DNA of 64,000 nucleotides. Origin: JAJDAH01 sp964487605. GTDB taxonomy: Bacteria; Myxococcota_A; Polyangia; Polyangiales; Polyangiaceae. Both the position numbers and the translations under genes were made by a program. The stretch covers positions 6,317 through 70,316 of the forward strand of contig CAZARU010000026.1 of the NCBI GenBank assembly GCA_964487605.1, read 5' to 3'. Of the stretch, positions 34,649 to 43,355 are shown piece by piece; the stretch's first letter is position 1, and each line of letters begins with the position of its first letter. The notes under the pieces were generated by a model. It was not told where the DNA came from. It saw nothing but the letters and a program-made list of their open reading frames with translations, and did not search any database.

Positions 34649-35817
34649 CCGGTCGGGCCGTCCGGGGGTGTGCCGCTGGATTCGCTGGCGGTGTCCGCGG
34701 GAGCATCGGCGGCGGCGTCGCCGCGAACGTCCGCGTCCGTGGCCGCGTCGCCGGCGTCGGACGCTCCGCCGTCGGGCGGGGTGCACGGGAACGGTCTGGG
34801 ACTACCCCCGTCGACCGTGGGCTGCACACCATCGAGCACCAGCGGCACGCGGTGCCGGTACGCCGCCTGCGGCACGCTGAAGGCGCGTCGCCTCGTGCCG
34901 CCGTCCGCCGACGCGTGCAGCGCTCCCGGCGGCGTGCCCGCGCCCACGCCGAGGCCGAAGTCGTCGAGCACGACCTCGAGGAAGCGGTTGCCGCCGCCGA
35001 TCACCAGGCCGCGTATCGCGCCGTCCACCCGCGGCGCGAGGCAAGGCGAAGCGCCTCGACCCACCATCACGTCCCCTGCAGGGTCGGCGTAAGCACGGAA
35101 CACGGTAGGTCCCTCGCCGTCGTCTGCTGCGACGAGCGCGCCGTCGATGGAGACCTCCACCGTCAGCTCGCGGACGGCGACGAGTGGAACGGACACGCTC
35201 TTGCCGGTTCCGAGCGAGAGGTTCTGCGCGCGCAGCCTGGGTCGGGGTGCGAGCAACTCGGCGGCTTCGTGGCCCCCGAGCCACACGCCCGGGGCCAGGC
35301 TCGCAGAGGGGCCGTCCCGGAAGACCAGTCGCAGGTAGATCGTGCTCGGAAGATCGTCGAGCCGGATCATGGGAACCGGCTCGTGAAGACGGACGGGGCC
35401 CGGGTTCGTGAACGCCGCGATCGGCGTCAGCGCCGTTCCGTCGGGATTCGTCGGGTCGGGCCTGTCGAACGCCTCGACGACCAGGTCGCCCGTGAGATCG
35501 AAGTCCGGATCGACCTCCGGCGTCAGCGGCTCCGGGTCGAGGGCAATGCAGATCGCTGCCCGCGCGGGATCTTCGGGCGGCTCGCAGGGCGGCAGGCCGC
35601 CCGTTCCGCCCGTTCCGCCGCCCGTAGCCCCGGCCCCGCCGAGGCCCCCCGCGCCCACGCCCGCGCTCCCACCGGCCCCGGAGGCATCCGGTGTGACGCC
35701 GCCGACGCCACCGGCGGGTGACGCCCGGCCGGCGCCCGCGCTGCTGCTGCTGCAGGCCGCCGCCCCGGCGGTGAGCGTGAGCGCTGCGAGCAACGCCAGC
35801 GTACGCGTGGTGTTCAC
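34645..35817 (-). CDS. Gly-rich spacer lipoprotein coupled to lipB
   Basis: A 390-residue predicted lipoprotein with a signal ending LTAGAAAC, then SSSSAG and a Gly/Ala spacer (about 25-75). A beta-rich domain (about 95-345) is followed by a disordered Asp/Ala tail to the C-terminus. The first part of the domain resembles the carbohydrate-binding or Ig-like folds seen in such lipoproteins, but I cannot name it. GTG start (35815-35817). It lies 20 bp downstream of the HD-GYP gene. Role in the envelope is inferred from the signal only. Confidence 0.75.
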
Positions 35818-35837
35818 GCCTCCGCCGGCACGCCGGG

Positions 35838-37337
35838 TCACTCCGGGACTTCCTCGCCTTGGTCGCGGCGCTCGGTCTGAAGGTCCTCGATGCGGCTCGT
35901 GAACTCGCCCGCGACGTCGGGGTCGAACTGGGACCCCGCGCAGCGCGTGATCTCGTTCACCGTCACCTCGTGCGGCACCGCGCGTCGATAGGCGCGGTCG
36001 GTGGTCATCGCGTCGTAGGTGTCCGCCACCGAGATGATCCGAGCGATGAGAGGGATCTCCTGGGACGCGAGGCCGAGCGGGTAACCGCGTCCGTCCCACC
36101 GCTCGTGGTGGAGGTGAACTCCGGGGATCACCGGCTCCAGAAACTTGATGGGATCGAGGATCTCGCGCCCGTACACGGGGTGTTTCTTGAAAATCTCGTA
36201 CTCGCTCTGGGTCAGCTTGCCCGGCTTGTTCAGGTTGATGACGCAGCCCACCTTGCCGATGTCGTGCATCAACGCCGCCTGGCGCACGATCTCGACCTGG
36301 TCGGGTCCTAGGCCCAGCCAGCGCGCGAGCGCCGCGGCGTATCGCGCCACGCGCTCGCTGTGCCCCGCGGTGTAGCGATCCATCTTGTCGATCGTGCGGG
36401 CGAGGCTCTCGATGGTCTGCTGAAACGTCGCCTGAAGGTCCTCGTACAGGCGCGCGTTCTCGATGGCGGCTGCGGCGCGCGACGCGATGATCGAGAGGAG
36501 CTTTCGCTGTCCCTCGTCGAAGCGTTTGCCCGCGGTGAGGGAGACGACGGCGATCCAGCCGAGCAGGCGTTCTCGCATCTTGAGCGGGACGCAGGCCATG
36601 CTCGTGACGGCGCGACCGGGCAACTCCGAGAAGAGCTCCGCGGCTCGGCCGGCGTGCTCGACGATGGGCTCGCCCTTCCCGAGGCGGCGGACGACCTCGG
36701 CGGCGTCCAGCTTTCCGCAGCTCACGCCCTCGCCCAGTGTCGGCGTCTTGTGGTGGCCGCGCTCGAAGAAGCCACCCTCGCCGTCGTCCAGCCACGTGGA
36801 GACGAAGTCCGCACGCACCTCGTGCAGAGCGCTGTCGTCCACGGTCTCCATCACCTCGTCCAGAGAGAGACTGGCGGCGATGGCCTCGCTCACCTTGTAC
36901 AGCGAGAGCGCCTCGCGAAGGCGCAGGTTCTCTGCCGCCAGGCGCTGCTTCTCCAGACCGCGCTGCACGATGTGGACGATCTCTTCCACCTTGAACGGCT
37001 TGAGGATGTAGTCGTAGGCACCGCGCTTCATCGCGTCGATGGCCGTCTCGACCGTCCCGAACCCGGTCATGATCACCGTGAGCGTGTCGGGGTAGGCCCG
37101 AGCGACTTCGCGCAGCAGCTCGAGACCTCCCATCCGGGGCATCTTGAGGTCGCTGATGACCATGTCGTAGCGCGCGCGCTTCAGCTCTGAGACGGCGGCA
37201 TTCCCGTCCTCGGCGGTGCGCACGACGTACCCCTCCATGCCGAGGAAGTCCGCCAGGATGTCGCGGATGAACTTCTCGTCGTCGACGACGAGCACGCGGG
37301 GCTTCTCGTCCAGCGCCTTGGCCTCGGCTTCGACCAT
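35838..37337 (-). CDS. Response regulator with GAF and HD-GYP domains
   Basis: A 499-residue regulator. A receiver domain (about 13-130, phosphoacceptor Asp63, conserved Lys113) is followed by a GAF-like domain (about 145-295) and an HD-GYP domain (about 310-495). The HD pair is at 358-359 (MHDIGKVG) and GYP at 418-420 (HHERWDGRGYP), with the flanking HPVYG and DTYDAMT motifs, so c-di-GMP phosphodiesterase activity is expected. Phosphorylation would come from an unlinked kinase. A TAGGCT hexamer ends 13 nt before the ATG. The lipoprotein and lipB genes follow closely and may be cotranscribed. Confidence 0.95.
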   Translation of the reverse strand: MVEAEAKALDEKPRVLVVDDEKFIRDILADFLGMEGYVVRTAEDGNAAVSELKRARYDMVISDLKMPRMGGLELLREVARAYPDTLTVIMTGFGTVETAIDAMKRGAYDYILKPFKVEEIVHIVQRGLEKQRLAAENLRLREALSLYKVSEAIAASLSLDEVMETVDDSALHEVRADFVSTWLDDGEGGFFERGHHKTPTLGEGVSCGKLDAAEVVRRLGKGEPIVEHAGRAAELFSELPGRAVTSMACVPLKMRERLLGWIAVVSLTAGKRFDEGQRKLLSIIASRAAAAIENARLYEDLQATFQQTIESLARTIDKMDRYTAGHSERVARYAAALARWLGLGPDQVEIVRQAALMHDIGKVGCVINLNKPGKLTQSEYEIFKKHPVYGREILDPIKFLEPVIPGVHLHHERWDGRGYPLGLASQEIPLIARIISVADTYDAMTTDRAYRRAVPHEVTVNEITRCAGSQFDPDVAGEFTSRIEDLQTERRDQGEEVPE

Positions 37338-37350
37338 GTGATGCCGCGCC

Positions 37351-37356
37351 AGCCTA
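37351..37356 (-). promoter_or_regulatory. -10-like TAGGCT before HD-GYP gene
   Basis: TAGGCT on the minus strand ends 13 nt before the ATG, giving an expected leader of about 6 nt. Confidence 0.4.
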
Positions 37357-37413
37357 ACAGAAACCCGCGAGGCCCCCGATGCGTGTTTCGCTCTCCGGGT
37401 GCGCCGGGTCCGG

Positions 37414-38007
37414 TCAGGGCCTGCCGCCCAAGAGTCCGCCGAGAGCGCGCGGGCGCGGCGCGGGGTCGTGTGACTTCAGGAAGAAGAGGTTGAACCCATT
37501 GACGATGGCGTGGGCGGCGATCGGTCCGAGCAGTGACCCCGTCAGCTGGAACATCGCGCCGAACCCGAGCCCGATGGTGCCAGCCCAGCAGATCCAGACC
37601 CAGCGGCTCGGTCCCCTGACCTGGTGCGCGAGGCCGAAGAGGACGGCCTGCGGCGCGACGCCGATCCACGGCTGGAGCAGCCCGCGGAACAGAAGCTCCT
37701 CGCCGAGCGAGCTGGTGATGGCGAGCGCGACGATGCCGGCAGGCGAGAGGTTGCGGGCGACCGGGCGGAGCTCGCGATGGAGCTGTCGCGCCCAGTCGAA
37801 GCGGGCGACGAGCAGGCGCGTCGCGAGGACCAGGAACGCACCGGTCGAGACGCCGAGCAGCAGGCTGTAGGCGTGGCTGGTGGTCGCGTCCAGCTCGAGC
37901 CATCCGTCCGGTACCGTGGTCGGCGACCCGTGGAACGTCGTCGCCAGCACCGCGGCCAGCAGCGCAAGGAGAGCGTAAGCGGCCGCGAAGCGGCCCCACC
38001 GAATCAT
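37414..38007 (-). CDS. CPBP-family intramembrane protease
   Basis: A 197-residue membrane protein of about six helices with the CPBP (Abi) motifs: EELLFRG with the paired glutamates and Arg (about 103-109), GLAHQ with a conserved His, and AAHAIVN with a further His. These are the residues proposed as the metalloprotease site in the Rce1 superfamily. Prokaryotic members include bacteriocin-immunity and prenyl-processing proteases; the target is unknown. The ATG at 38005-38007 is preferred to the GTG six codons upstream because a GATACT hexamer ends 8 nt before it. Confidence 0.88.
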   Translation of the reverse strand: MIRWGRFAAAYALLALLAAVLATTFHGSPTTVPDGWLELDATTSHAYSLLLGVSTGAFLVLATRLLVARFDWARQLHRELRPVARNLSPAGIVALAITSSLGEELLFRGLLQPWIGVAPQAVLFGLAHQVRGPSRWVWICWAGTIGLGFGAMFQLTGSLLGPIAAHAIVNGFNLFFLKSHDPAPRPRALGGLLGGRP

Positions 38008-38015
38008 CGTGCGGC

Positions 38016-38021
38016 AGTATC
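38016..38021 (-). promoter_or_regulatory. -10-like GATACT before CPBP protease
   Basis: GATACT on the minus strand ends 8 nt before the ATG and supports that start over an upstream in-frame GTG. Confidence 0.35.
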
Positions 38022-38085
38022 GCACGGCGCGCAGGGTGTGGCCACGGCGCGGATCCGAGCTCGGCAGATGCCGCGAGTCGTACGT

Positions 38086-38643
38086 TCAGGCGCGGATCAC
38101 CTCGGGCACGAAGTCGATGGCGTGGTCGCGCTCGAGCGTGAAGTACGTGGGGGTCTCGAAGCAGACGCCACCGACCACGAGGTAGCTCACGCCGATGAGC
38201 GCGTCGTGATTGCCGGCCTCCAGGGCGACGAGCGGGTCCTTCACGTTGCGGACGCTCGAGAGCGCGGGGTTCGGAGCGCGCGAGTAGTCGATGACGAGGC
38301 CGCGGTCGAACCCGCGCGGTGTCGGGATCCCGTCCGGTGGCACGACCTCGTAGAACCATTCCGTGACGGGCGTGCCGCCCCGGCGCTTCGCACGGCTCGG
38401 CGCGTCCACGCCGTCCTGCTCGAGACGAACGTTCCAGCCGAGCAGCCGTCCGCTCTCGGGATGGCGCCAGAACGTCTTCTGGAACGTCTTCCAGGAGACG
38501 AGCTCGACCACCTTCGGCATGCCGAGCGCGGTGCCGCGGTACGCGTAGCCCTCCAGGGCCGCGGGGTCTATCGGGTGCCCTTCCACGATGCGGCGACGAA
38601 GCTCGCGGCGTGAGGCGTTGCGGAGCTCGCGTGCGGCAGACAC
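38086..38643 (-). CDS. Conserved-looking hypothetical protein
   Basis: A 185-residue soluble protein of unknown function, rich in Trp and aromatic residues (ELVSWKTFQKTFWRHPE, GWNVRLEQDG, EWFYEVVPPDG) and with regular alternation of strands, so it looks like a real globular domain and not a spurious frame. There is no signal or membrane segment. The GTG at 38641-38643 is supported by TAGGCT exactly 7 nt upstream. It lies 40 bp downstream of the EamA transporter gene on the same strand. I could not assign a family. Confidence 0.7.
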   Translation of the reverse strand: MSAARELRNASRRELRRRIVEGHPIDPAALEGYAYRGTALGMPKVVELVSWKTFQKTFWRHPESGRLLGWNVRLEQDGVDAPSRAKRRGGTPVTEWFYEVVPPDGIPTPRGFDRGLVIDYSRAPNPALSSVRNVKDPLVALEAGNHDALIGVSYLVVGGVCFETPTYFTLERDHAIDFVPEVIRA

Positions 38644-38650
38644 GGCGCCG

Positions 38651-38656
38651 AGCCTA
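38651..38656 (-). promoter_or_regulatory. -10-like TAGGCT, leaderless position
   Basis: TAGGCT on the minus strand ends 7 nt before the GTG of the hypothetical protein. It lies in the 40-bp gap after the EamA gene, so the downstream gene has its own likely start site. Confidence 0.45.
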
Positions 38657-38683
38657 GCGCATCGGCCTGCCCCATCGCGACGC

Positions 38684-39637
38684 TCACGTTCCGGTGCCAT
38701 GCGCCCGCGCCGTGAACAGCAGCACACCGGCGAGCACGAGCAGGGTGCCGACCGCGTGATACGTCGTGAACGCCTCCCCGAGGACCGTGACCGCCAGCGC
38801 CACCGTCACGACCGGGGAGACGTTTCCGATGACCGCGGTCCGCTCCGACCCCAGGAGGCCGATGGCGGCCGAAGTGCAGTAGGCAGGCAGCACGGTCGAG
38901 ACGGTGCCGATGGCGAGCATGAGCAGCAGCGCGTCGCCGCTCACGCCGAGGTCCTTCACCGCATGCGTCGCCAGGAAATGAACGACGACCGCCGGGCCGG
39001 CGCCGCTCATCGCCATCGACGTGAACAGGCGCGCCCCCACCTCGTCGATGAGCGGCTTCGCGAGGAGCTGGTAGGCGGCGTAGACCAGCGCCGAGCCGAG
39101 CACGAGCGCCGAGCCGAGCACGACGTGCTCGCCCTCGACGCTCAGGTCGCGCCAGAAGATGAGGGCGATGCCGGCGTAGCTCACGAACAGGGCGATGATC
39201 ATCCCAGGCGTGATCCGTCGGCGGAAGAAGATGCCTCCGAAGATCACGACGAAGAACGGGTACGTCAGCAGGATGAGGCGATCGAGCTGCGCGCTGATGT
39301 ACTGGAGCGCCTCGAAATCGAGGACGCTTCCGACGTAGTAGCCGAGGGAGCCCACGCCGACGATCTTCAGTACCGTCCGCCTGCGCAGCGGCGGGGCTCC
39401 ACCGCCGGCGCGAGCGTCCCGCCGATACCCGTGCAGCCCCACGGCGACGAAGATCGGAACGGCGACGATCATGCGCCAGGTCAGCGTCGTGAGAGGATCC
39501 ACGCCTTCACGGAGCGCGAGCTTGATGACGATGCCCTTGGTCGCGAAGAGCGCGGCGCCGAGCACGCCGAGGCCCCACCCGAGCCAGATCGCGCGTCGGG
39601 GGTCGGGGGCGGTGAGGACGGCAGTCGAGTCGGTCAC
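38684..39637 (-). CDS. EamA-family (DMT) membrane transporter
   Basis: A 317-residue protein with ten predicted transmembrane helices in two EamA halves, about 20-150 and 175-310. The first half has the GxLGAALFATKGIVIK start typical of the drug/metabolite superfamily, and the second half the GSALVLGSALVYAAYQ and PVVTVALAVTVLGE elements. Members export amino acids, nucleobases or other small metabolites; the substrate cannot be predicted. GTG start. The upstream gap of 198 bp to the sensor kinase stop holds no gene. Confidence 0.93.
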   Translation of the reverse strand: MTDSTAVLTAPDPRRAIWLGWGLGVLGAALFATKGIVIKLALREGVDPLTTLTWRMIVAVPIFVAVGLHGYRRDARAGGGAPPLRRRTVLKIVGVGSLGYYVGSVLDFEALQYISAQLDRLILLTYPFFVVIFGGIFFRRRITPGMIIALFVSYAGIALIFWRDLSVEGEHVVLGSALVLGSALVYAAYQLLAKPLIDEVGARLFTSMAMSGAGPAVVVHFLATHAVKDLGVSGDALLLMLAIGTVSTVLPAYCTSAAIGLLGSERTAVIGNVSPVVTVALAVTVLGEAFTTYHAVGTLLVLAGVLLFTARAHGTGT

Positions 39638-39835
39638 GCGCGTTCGACCCGTGGGAGCGCCGGGGATCCGCCCGGAACCGCGCGGCCCTGATCGCGGGGC
39701 GAGGCCGGTCCGGGGGGGGAGTGTAACGCTCTGGCGCGGAGGGCGAACCGAGAAAGCAGCGCTCGTACCGTCGAGGACGACTGCCCGCTGGCCGGACGCA
39801 CCGCTCCGTCTTCCCGCGGCTCACCGGGGGCGCGG

Positions 39836-40852
39836 TTAGGGGTCGCGGTGCGACGGCAGTCTGGCCACCAGCCGGGTGCCCCGCTCCGCGCCGAGGAGGC
39901 TCAACGTGCCGCTGAGCGCCCTCGCACGCTCGCGCGCGTTCGCGATTCCGCCGCCGGACGCCTGGAACGTCGCTTCGTCCAGCCCGACTCCGTCGTCCGC
40001 GACTTCGAGCTCGACCGTGCCTTCGGCGACACCGAGGCGGACGCGAACGCGCGTCGCACCCGAATGCTGCGCGCTGTTCCTCGTGAGCTCCTGGCCGATG
40101 CGCAGCACGGCGTCTTGAACCTCGCCGGCGATGGGCGTGCCCGCCGGCGTGGACGGGCGTTCCACGGCGAAGCTCGATCCCGGGGGGACCAGCGGTGCGC
40201 ACCTCCCCTCGAGCTCGGTAGCCAGCGACTCGAGGGACGCCTCTGCGCGCTGCAAGGGCTGCACCACGGCGCGCAGCTCTGACAGCAGAGCCGCCGTTCG
40301 CTCGACGACCGGCCCGAGGGCCCCTTGGACCGCAGACCCGGCGGCGACGCTCCTGAGTTCGTACAGGAGGGCCACGATGTCCGCGCCGATCCCGTCGTGG
40401 AGATCGTGGGCGATGCGCCGTCGCTCGGCCTCGAGTGCGAGGTGCCGCAACGCCGCCTGGGCGCGATCGCGCTCGGCCTGCAGACGCAGGCTCGCACGGT
40501 TCGCGCTGATGACCATGCGGTACGCGTAGTAGATGGAGAGTCCGGCGAGGACGGAGAACGCCGCGTCCCCCGCACGACCGCGCGCCAGGAACGCGACGCC
40601 GAGGCCGAGGGGAGACAGGCCGAAGATCAGCCCGTCGCGCGAGTAGTTCATGCCGCCCGGTCCGGCAGAGAGCGCGACCATGAGCAGCGGGAAGATCCAG
40701 AGCACGGTCGTCGCGTGGCCGATCGCGGCTTCGAGAGCGAGGATCAAGGCGACGGATCCTGGCGAGCGGATCTCGGCGTAGCCGTCCACGTAGCGACGCT
40801 CCACGATCGCCGCGATCTCCGCGTCGAGATCGGCGGTCGAGGCGTCGCTCAC
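39836..40852 (-). CDS. NarL-type sensor histidine kinase
   Basis: A 338-residue membrane kinase. Three hydrophobic stretches (about 33-62, 74-91 and 97-115) give about four transmembrane helices with little outside the membrane, suggesting membrane-state or small-molecule sensing. A HisKA_3 domain follows with phosphoacceptor His149 (RRRIAHDLHDGIGAD), then an HATPase domain with QELTRNSAQH and DDGVGLD. The GTG start overlaps the response regulator stop (GTGA), so the order is regulator then kinase in one coupled pair. Confidence 0.94.
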   Translation of the reverse strand: MSDASTADLDAEIAAIVERRYVDGYAEIRSPGSVALILALEAAIGHATTVLWIFPLLMVALSAGPGGMNYSRDGLIFGLSPLGLGVAFLARGRAGDAAFSVLAGLSIYYAYRMVISANRASLRLQAERDRAQAALRHLALEAERRRIAHDLHDGIGADIVALLYELRSVAAGSAVQGALGPVVERTAALLSELRAVVQPLQRAEASLESLATELEGRCAPLVPPGSSFAVERPSTPAGTPIAGEVQDAVLRIGQELTRNSAQHSGATRVRVRLGVAEGTVELEVADDGVGLDEATFQASGGGIANARERARALSGTLSLLGAERGTRLVARLPSHRDP

Positions 40853-41529
40853 TCGACCTCGAGATACCGGGTGACCCACGCACCCACCTCGGCCTTGGAG
40901 CACACGTCGAGCTTGGTGTAGAGCGCCTTCACGTACGACTGCACCGTCCCCACGCCTATCCCCAGCGCGATGGCGCACTCCGCGTAGGTGAGCCCTCGCG
41001 CCAGTGCGCGCGCCAGCTCGGTTTCGCGTGGCGTCAGTGAGACGCCGGGAGTCTGCGGGCGAAGAGCCGCGAAGAGGCAGCCGAGGAGTCGAGCGGAGAT
41101 CGGAAAGCCTCCGTGCGCGGCCTCCTCGACGGCGGCGACGAGCCGGTCCACGGGCTCCTCCTTGAGCACGTACCCCACGGCGCCAGCCCGGACGGCGCGC
41201 ACGACGTCGTCCGCGTCGTCGTGCAGCGTGAGGATCACCGATGCCACGCCCGGGTGCGTCGCGGTCAACGTCGCGACCAGCTCGCTTCCATGCACGTCGG
41301 GGAGGCGCAGGTCGATGAGCGCCACGGAAGGGCGGCAGCGGGTGATCGCCTCGAGGCCCGACGCCCCGTCGCGTCCTGTCGCGACGAGGCGGATGCGATG
41401 CGCGTAGGCGCCGATCGCCGCGGCGAGGGCCATCGAGGTCGGTCCGTGGTCCTCGATCAGAACCACGCTGACGACGCGGCCCGCGGCCGCGCCACCCTCC
41501 GTGCTCTCGCCCGCCTCGACGTCGACCAT
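40849..41529 (-). CDS. LuxR/NarL-family response regulator
   Basis: A 226-residue regulator. Receiver domain about 20-135 with acidic pocket ED (26-27), phosphoacceptor Asp73 (VALIDLRLPD) and Lys in VLKEE; HTH_LuxR domain about 160-220 (SLTPRETELARALARGLTYAECA). It is partnered with the downstream NarL-type kinase through a 4-bp overlap and probably activates or represses unlinked promoters. Divergent from a small lipoprotein gene, which is a possible direct target. Confidence 0.95.
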   Translation of the reverse strand: MVDVEAGESTEGGAAAGRVVSVVLIEDHGPTSMALAAAIGAYAHRIRLVATGRDGASGLEAITRCRPSVALIDLRLPDVHGSELVATLTATHPGVASVILTLHDDADDVVRAVRAGAVGYVLKEEPVDRLVAAVEEAAHGGFPISARLLGCLFAALRPQTPGVSLTPRETELARALARGLTYAECAIALGIGVGTVQSYVKALYTKLDVCSKAEVGAWVTRYLEVE

Positions 41530-41653
41530 CGCCTGTCGCTCCCCGCGCTACCCCAGGCGACGAAATCGCGCGGGTCGTCGGGGACGTCAATTCACCCCCA
41601 TGATCATGGGCGTCCGGCGGGCGCCGCGGCGTGCCAACCTGAGGCAGTTGGTG

Positions 41654-41659
41654 AGGAGG
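41654..41659 (+). promoter_or_regulatory. Shine-Dalgarno AGGAGG deciding a lipoprotein start
   Basis: AGGAGG lies 6 nt before the ATG at 41666. It separates this start from an in-frame one 55 codons upstream. Confidence 0.6.
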
Positions 41660-41665
41660 CGAGTG

Positions 41666-42331
41666 ATGCGAAGAAGCTCGGGACGATCGACGTCGCGCGT
41701 TTTCGCGACGACCATGCTGGCGCTGGCAGCCGTCGGCATTGCAGCATGCACGGAGGACGATGGAGGTGGCGGCGGATCGGGGGGCACGTCCGGTTCGTCG
41801 GGCTCGGGAAACGCCGGAACCGCGGGGTCTGGCACCGACGGATCCGCGGGGACGTCGGGCGCTTCCGGATCGGGTGCGAGCGGCGGCGCAGCAGGCGCCG
41901 GTGGCGCGTCGGGGAGCGGCGGATCCGGGGGATCGAGCACCGCCGGGCAAGCGGGTGCCGGCGGTGCTGGTGGAACTGCCACGGGGGGAGCTGCGGGCAG
42001 TGCCGCCGCCGGGGCGGAGTCCGGTGCGGGCGGTGCGAGCGACGCGTCCATGGAAGGCGGTGCGTACGTCGTCGCGGCCAGCTGCCGGCCCGTCGGTGGT
42101 GACACCTGTCAGGACTTCGGCGCCGGTTACCCGAACCTTTCGCTCTACGAGGCGAACTGTGCGTTGCCGGACTACGAGTGGTCGAACGGGCCGTGCGACC
42201 TGACCGGTGCAGCGGGAGGATGCCTCTCCTACCAGGGTGGCGGCCCTTCGACGCAGTGGTTCTTCGTGGCGGATGCCGGCGCTGCCGAGGCGGACTGCAT
42301 CGCGGACGGAGAGACCTGGCGGCTTCCGTGA
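41666..42331 (+). CDS. Gly-rich spacer lipoprotein
   Basis: A 221-residue predicted lipoprotein. An Arg-rich start (MRRSSGRSTSR) leads to a hydrophobic signal ending AAVGIAAC. A spacer of Gly/Ser/Ala (about 33-130) makes up half the protein. The C-terminal domain is short (about 90 residues) with four cysteines and the aromatic sequence LPDYEWSNGPCDL. Not recognised. The start follows AGGAGG by 6 nt. It is divergent from the NarL-type regulator across 136 bp. Confidence 0.72.
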   Translation: MRRSSGRSTSRVFATTMLALAAVGIAACTEDDGGGGGSGGTSGSSGSGNAGTAGSGTDGSAGTSGASGSGASGGAAGAGGASGSGGSGGSSTAGQAGAGGAGGTATGGAAGSAAAGAESGAGGASDASMEGGAYVVAASCRPVGGDTCQDFGAGYPNLSLYEANCALPDYEWSNGPCDLTGAAGGCLSYQGGGPSTQWFFVADAGAAEADCIADGETWRLP

Positions 42332-42411
42332 TCCATCGCAAAGCCGGCTCCCCGCCCGGGGCCCGCCTCGCGCGGGCGCCGGGGGCTCGGCGCCGGGTCG
42401 CCGCGACTGGG

Positions 42412-43236
42412 GTGACGGTGACGACGTCGAAGCCCATGAGCCTGACTGCGGCGCTCGTGTCGGCGGCGCTCTGCGTCGGTGCATACGGATGCGCCGACGA
42501 TCCCGCCGGTGGGCGCACCGTGGACGGCTCGGCCGACACGTCGGCAGCGGGTGGTGCGTCGGGTTCCGGGGGAACGTCGGCGTCAGGCGGTGCCGCCGGG
42601 TCGGGCGCCGCCGGTGCGTCGGCTTCAGGCGGCGCCGCTGGCACGAGCGCCGTCGGCGGCTCGTCCGGGACGGCCCCGACCGACGGCGGTGCCGGTTCGA
42701 GCGGTGACGCGGGAGCCGCCGGCTCGGCAGGAATGGCGGACGCCGCCGCGGGCGGACGGGGCGGCGCCGGCGCGGGAGGACGAGCCGGTATGACGGGCTG
42801 CGACGAGGCGGGCAGCGCGTGCAACTGCCTGGCGAACACGGGGCCGCTCGTGACGCCGTCCGCGGCATCGGGCGACGCCCCCACCAGCTCGGGTGGGACG
42901 ATTCCAGCCGGGACCTACCACGTCATCAGTGCGACCTATCACAACGCTCCGGCGGCCACCGAGACGCAGCGGGAGACCCTCGAGATCACGGGCGCAGGGT
43001 CGCCGTACACGATCCAGTCCGTGTCGTCCTTCGGCACCGACCCCGAGCGTCGAGTCACCACGCTCTACACGACGAACGGCGCCGACGGGACGCCGGTCTA
43101 CACCTGTGGCAGCGCGTCGCCGCTGCCCTCCACGTTCTCGGTGATCGGCGGCGGCGGTCCTGGTACGCGGGTCGAGCAAGTCTTCGGTGGCGGCCCCGGG
43201 AACTTCGCCGTCGTGGTGGTCTGGGAGCTCCAGTAG
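42412..43236 (+). CDS. Gly-rich spacer lipoprotein, unknown domain
   Basis: A 274-residue predicted lipoprotein. The signal (TTSKPMSLTAALVSAALCVGAYGC) ends in a lipobox-like YGC. A Gly/Ser/Ala-rich spacer follows (to about 125), then a beta-rich domain (about 130-274) ending VVVVWELQ, with several cysteines near its start (CDEAGSACNC). It may be a small beta-barrel or Ig-like fold. The exact start is uncertain: GTG 42412, GTG 42418 or ATG 42436; I took the one giving a lysine before the hydrophobic core. Confidence 0.65.
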   Translation: MTVTTSKPMSLTAALVSAALCVGAYGCADDPAGGRTVDGSADTSAAGGASGSGGTSASGGAAGSGAAGASASGGAAGTSAVGGSSGTAPTDGGAGSSGDAGAAGSAGMADAAAGGRGGAGAGGRAGMTGCDEAGSACNCLANTGPLVTPSAASGDAPTSSGGTIPAGTYHVISATYHNAPAATETQRETLEITGAGSPYTIQSVSSFGTDPERRVTTLYTTNGADGTPVYTCGSASPLPSTFSVIGGGGPGTRVEQVFGGGPGNFAVVVVWELQ

Positions 43237-43343
43237 GCCGGGCCGTCGTACGCGACCACACCGTCCGTCGTCCTCGGCCCCGGATTTCCCACGGTGCTCG
43301 CGCTCTCTCTTGCGCGCACTGGAGCAGGCGAGAGGATCCCGGC

Positions 43344-43349
43344 TACCCT
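43344..43349 (+). promoter_or_regulatory. -10-like TACCCT, leaderless position
   Basis: TACCCT ends 6 nt before the GTG at 43356, in the 119-bp gap after the previous lipoprotein gene. Confidence 0.4.
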
Positions 43350-43355
43350 CACCGG

